Shown: positions 14,064 to 14,347 of the stretch, one piece after another
How positions within the stretch are numbered: the first letter of the stretch is position 1
Layout: each line of letters opens with the position of its first letter
Assembly: GCA_022425845.1 (NCBI GenBank)
Contig: JAKMEU010000392.1
Location: 1 to 14,347 of the forward strand
DNA length: 14,347 nt
Direction of reading: 5' to 3'
From: Luminiphilus sp.
GTDB lineage: Bacteria; Pseudomonadota; Gammaproteobacteria; Pseudomonadales; Halieaceae
Position numbers and translations under genes: made by a program
Notes under the pieces: model-generated
What the model saw: only the letters and a program-made list of their open reading frames with translations
Told to the model about the DNA's origin: nothing
The model's database searches: none

Positions 14064-14347
14064 GATGACCTCTTTGTTATTGAAATTTTTGTTCCTGATG
14101 TAAAACGATAACCCCTTTCCCTGGCTTTAACTACACCTGAACCTTTGATGCCTGGGGATGGTCCCGGGCGAGATCGGCACTCTATGGTCGGCGGGCTGCT
14201 TTTGCCCCGAGCTGAGGTCCCGTTTGCCCGGTTGTTGCGGCATCGGGAGCAGAGGCCAGTCCGACAGACTGCACTACCGAGCCCGTGCCTGTTTGGATAG
14301 CGACGAGCAGTACCTGAGCGAGCATAATCAGTAGATGAGAAGAATCC
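14064..14347. other. Gene-free stretch upstream of the aldehyde dehydrogenase
   Basis: The first 40 bases upstream of the start are AT-rich and likely hold the promoter of the dehydrogenase gene. A TTTACA (14104-14099), 17 bp, AATAAC (14081-14076) pair exists on the minus strand, but it would start transcription inside the ribosome binding site. The remainder is GC-rich with no open frame or repeat that I can support. An ATG at 14335 could open a plus-strand gene cut by the window end, but 13 bases cannot decide this. Confidence 0.4.

Noticed and set aside
14076..14104. TTTACA-17-AATAAC promoter for the aldehyde dehydrogenase
   Set aside because: Its start site would fall within the ribosome binding site, giving an almost leaderless transcript despite a strong Shine-Dalgarno.

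Overview
The window looks like chromosomal DNA of a GC-rich proteobacterium, most likely a marine gammaproteobacterium. This is an inference from gene content: a CuyA-type cysteate lyase with an HpsN-like dehydrogenase, an Lrp close to the enterobacterial form, a short PutA and an ExaC/AldB-type aldehyde dehydrogenase. No ribosomal or taxonomic marker is present. I see no tRNA, rRNA, insertion sequence, phage gene or CRISPR array.

Left part (1-4394, all minus strand). A tight four-gene operon is read right to left: a CuyA-like L-cysteate sulfo-lyase (4394-3366), a HisD-superfamily dehydrogenase of the HpsN type (3331-2012), a DegT-type PLP aminotransferase (2036-747) and an Asp/Glu racemase (757-17). 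The gaps are 34 bp, then overlaps of 25 and 11 bp. Together they suggest catabolism of a C3 sulfonate. One attractive reading is oxidation of the amino-alcohol sulfonate cysteinolate to cysteate, racemisation of cysteate, and CuyA cleavage to pyruvate, ammonia and sulfite. That pathway is a hypothesis, and it is the most interesting content here. The operon may continue beyond base 1; no transporter, sulfite exporter or sulfite oxidase is in view.

Middle part (4535-7673). A small membrane protein and an XRE regulator form a two-gene unit (5124-4535), with an 8-bp inverted repeat around the likely promoter. A minus-strand Tag-like DNA glycosylase homologue (5955-5239) lacks the canonical zinc and catalytic residues. 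Divergent from it lies a di-iron fatty acid hydroxylase/sterol desaturase family membrane enzyme (6113-6955), followed by a TetR regulator (7113-7673).

Right part (7846-14347). An Lrp/AsnC regulator (8316-7846) is divergent from putA (8457-11579), the arrangement known for PutR-putA. This PutA lacks the N-terminal DNA-binding domain of enterobacterial PutA, which fits a separate regulator. A short PlsC-like acyltransferase follows (11737-12309). A strong hairpin lies between it and the convergent ExaC/AldB-type aldehyde dehydrogenase (14063-12546). The last 284 bases hold no gene I can support.

PutA and CuyA (by prediction) both turn small nitrogen-containing organic solutes into central metabolites, and ExaC removes aldehydes, so the window as a whole leans towards catabolism of dissolved organic compounds.
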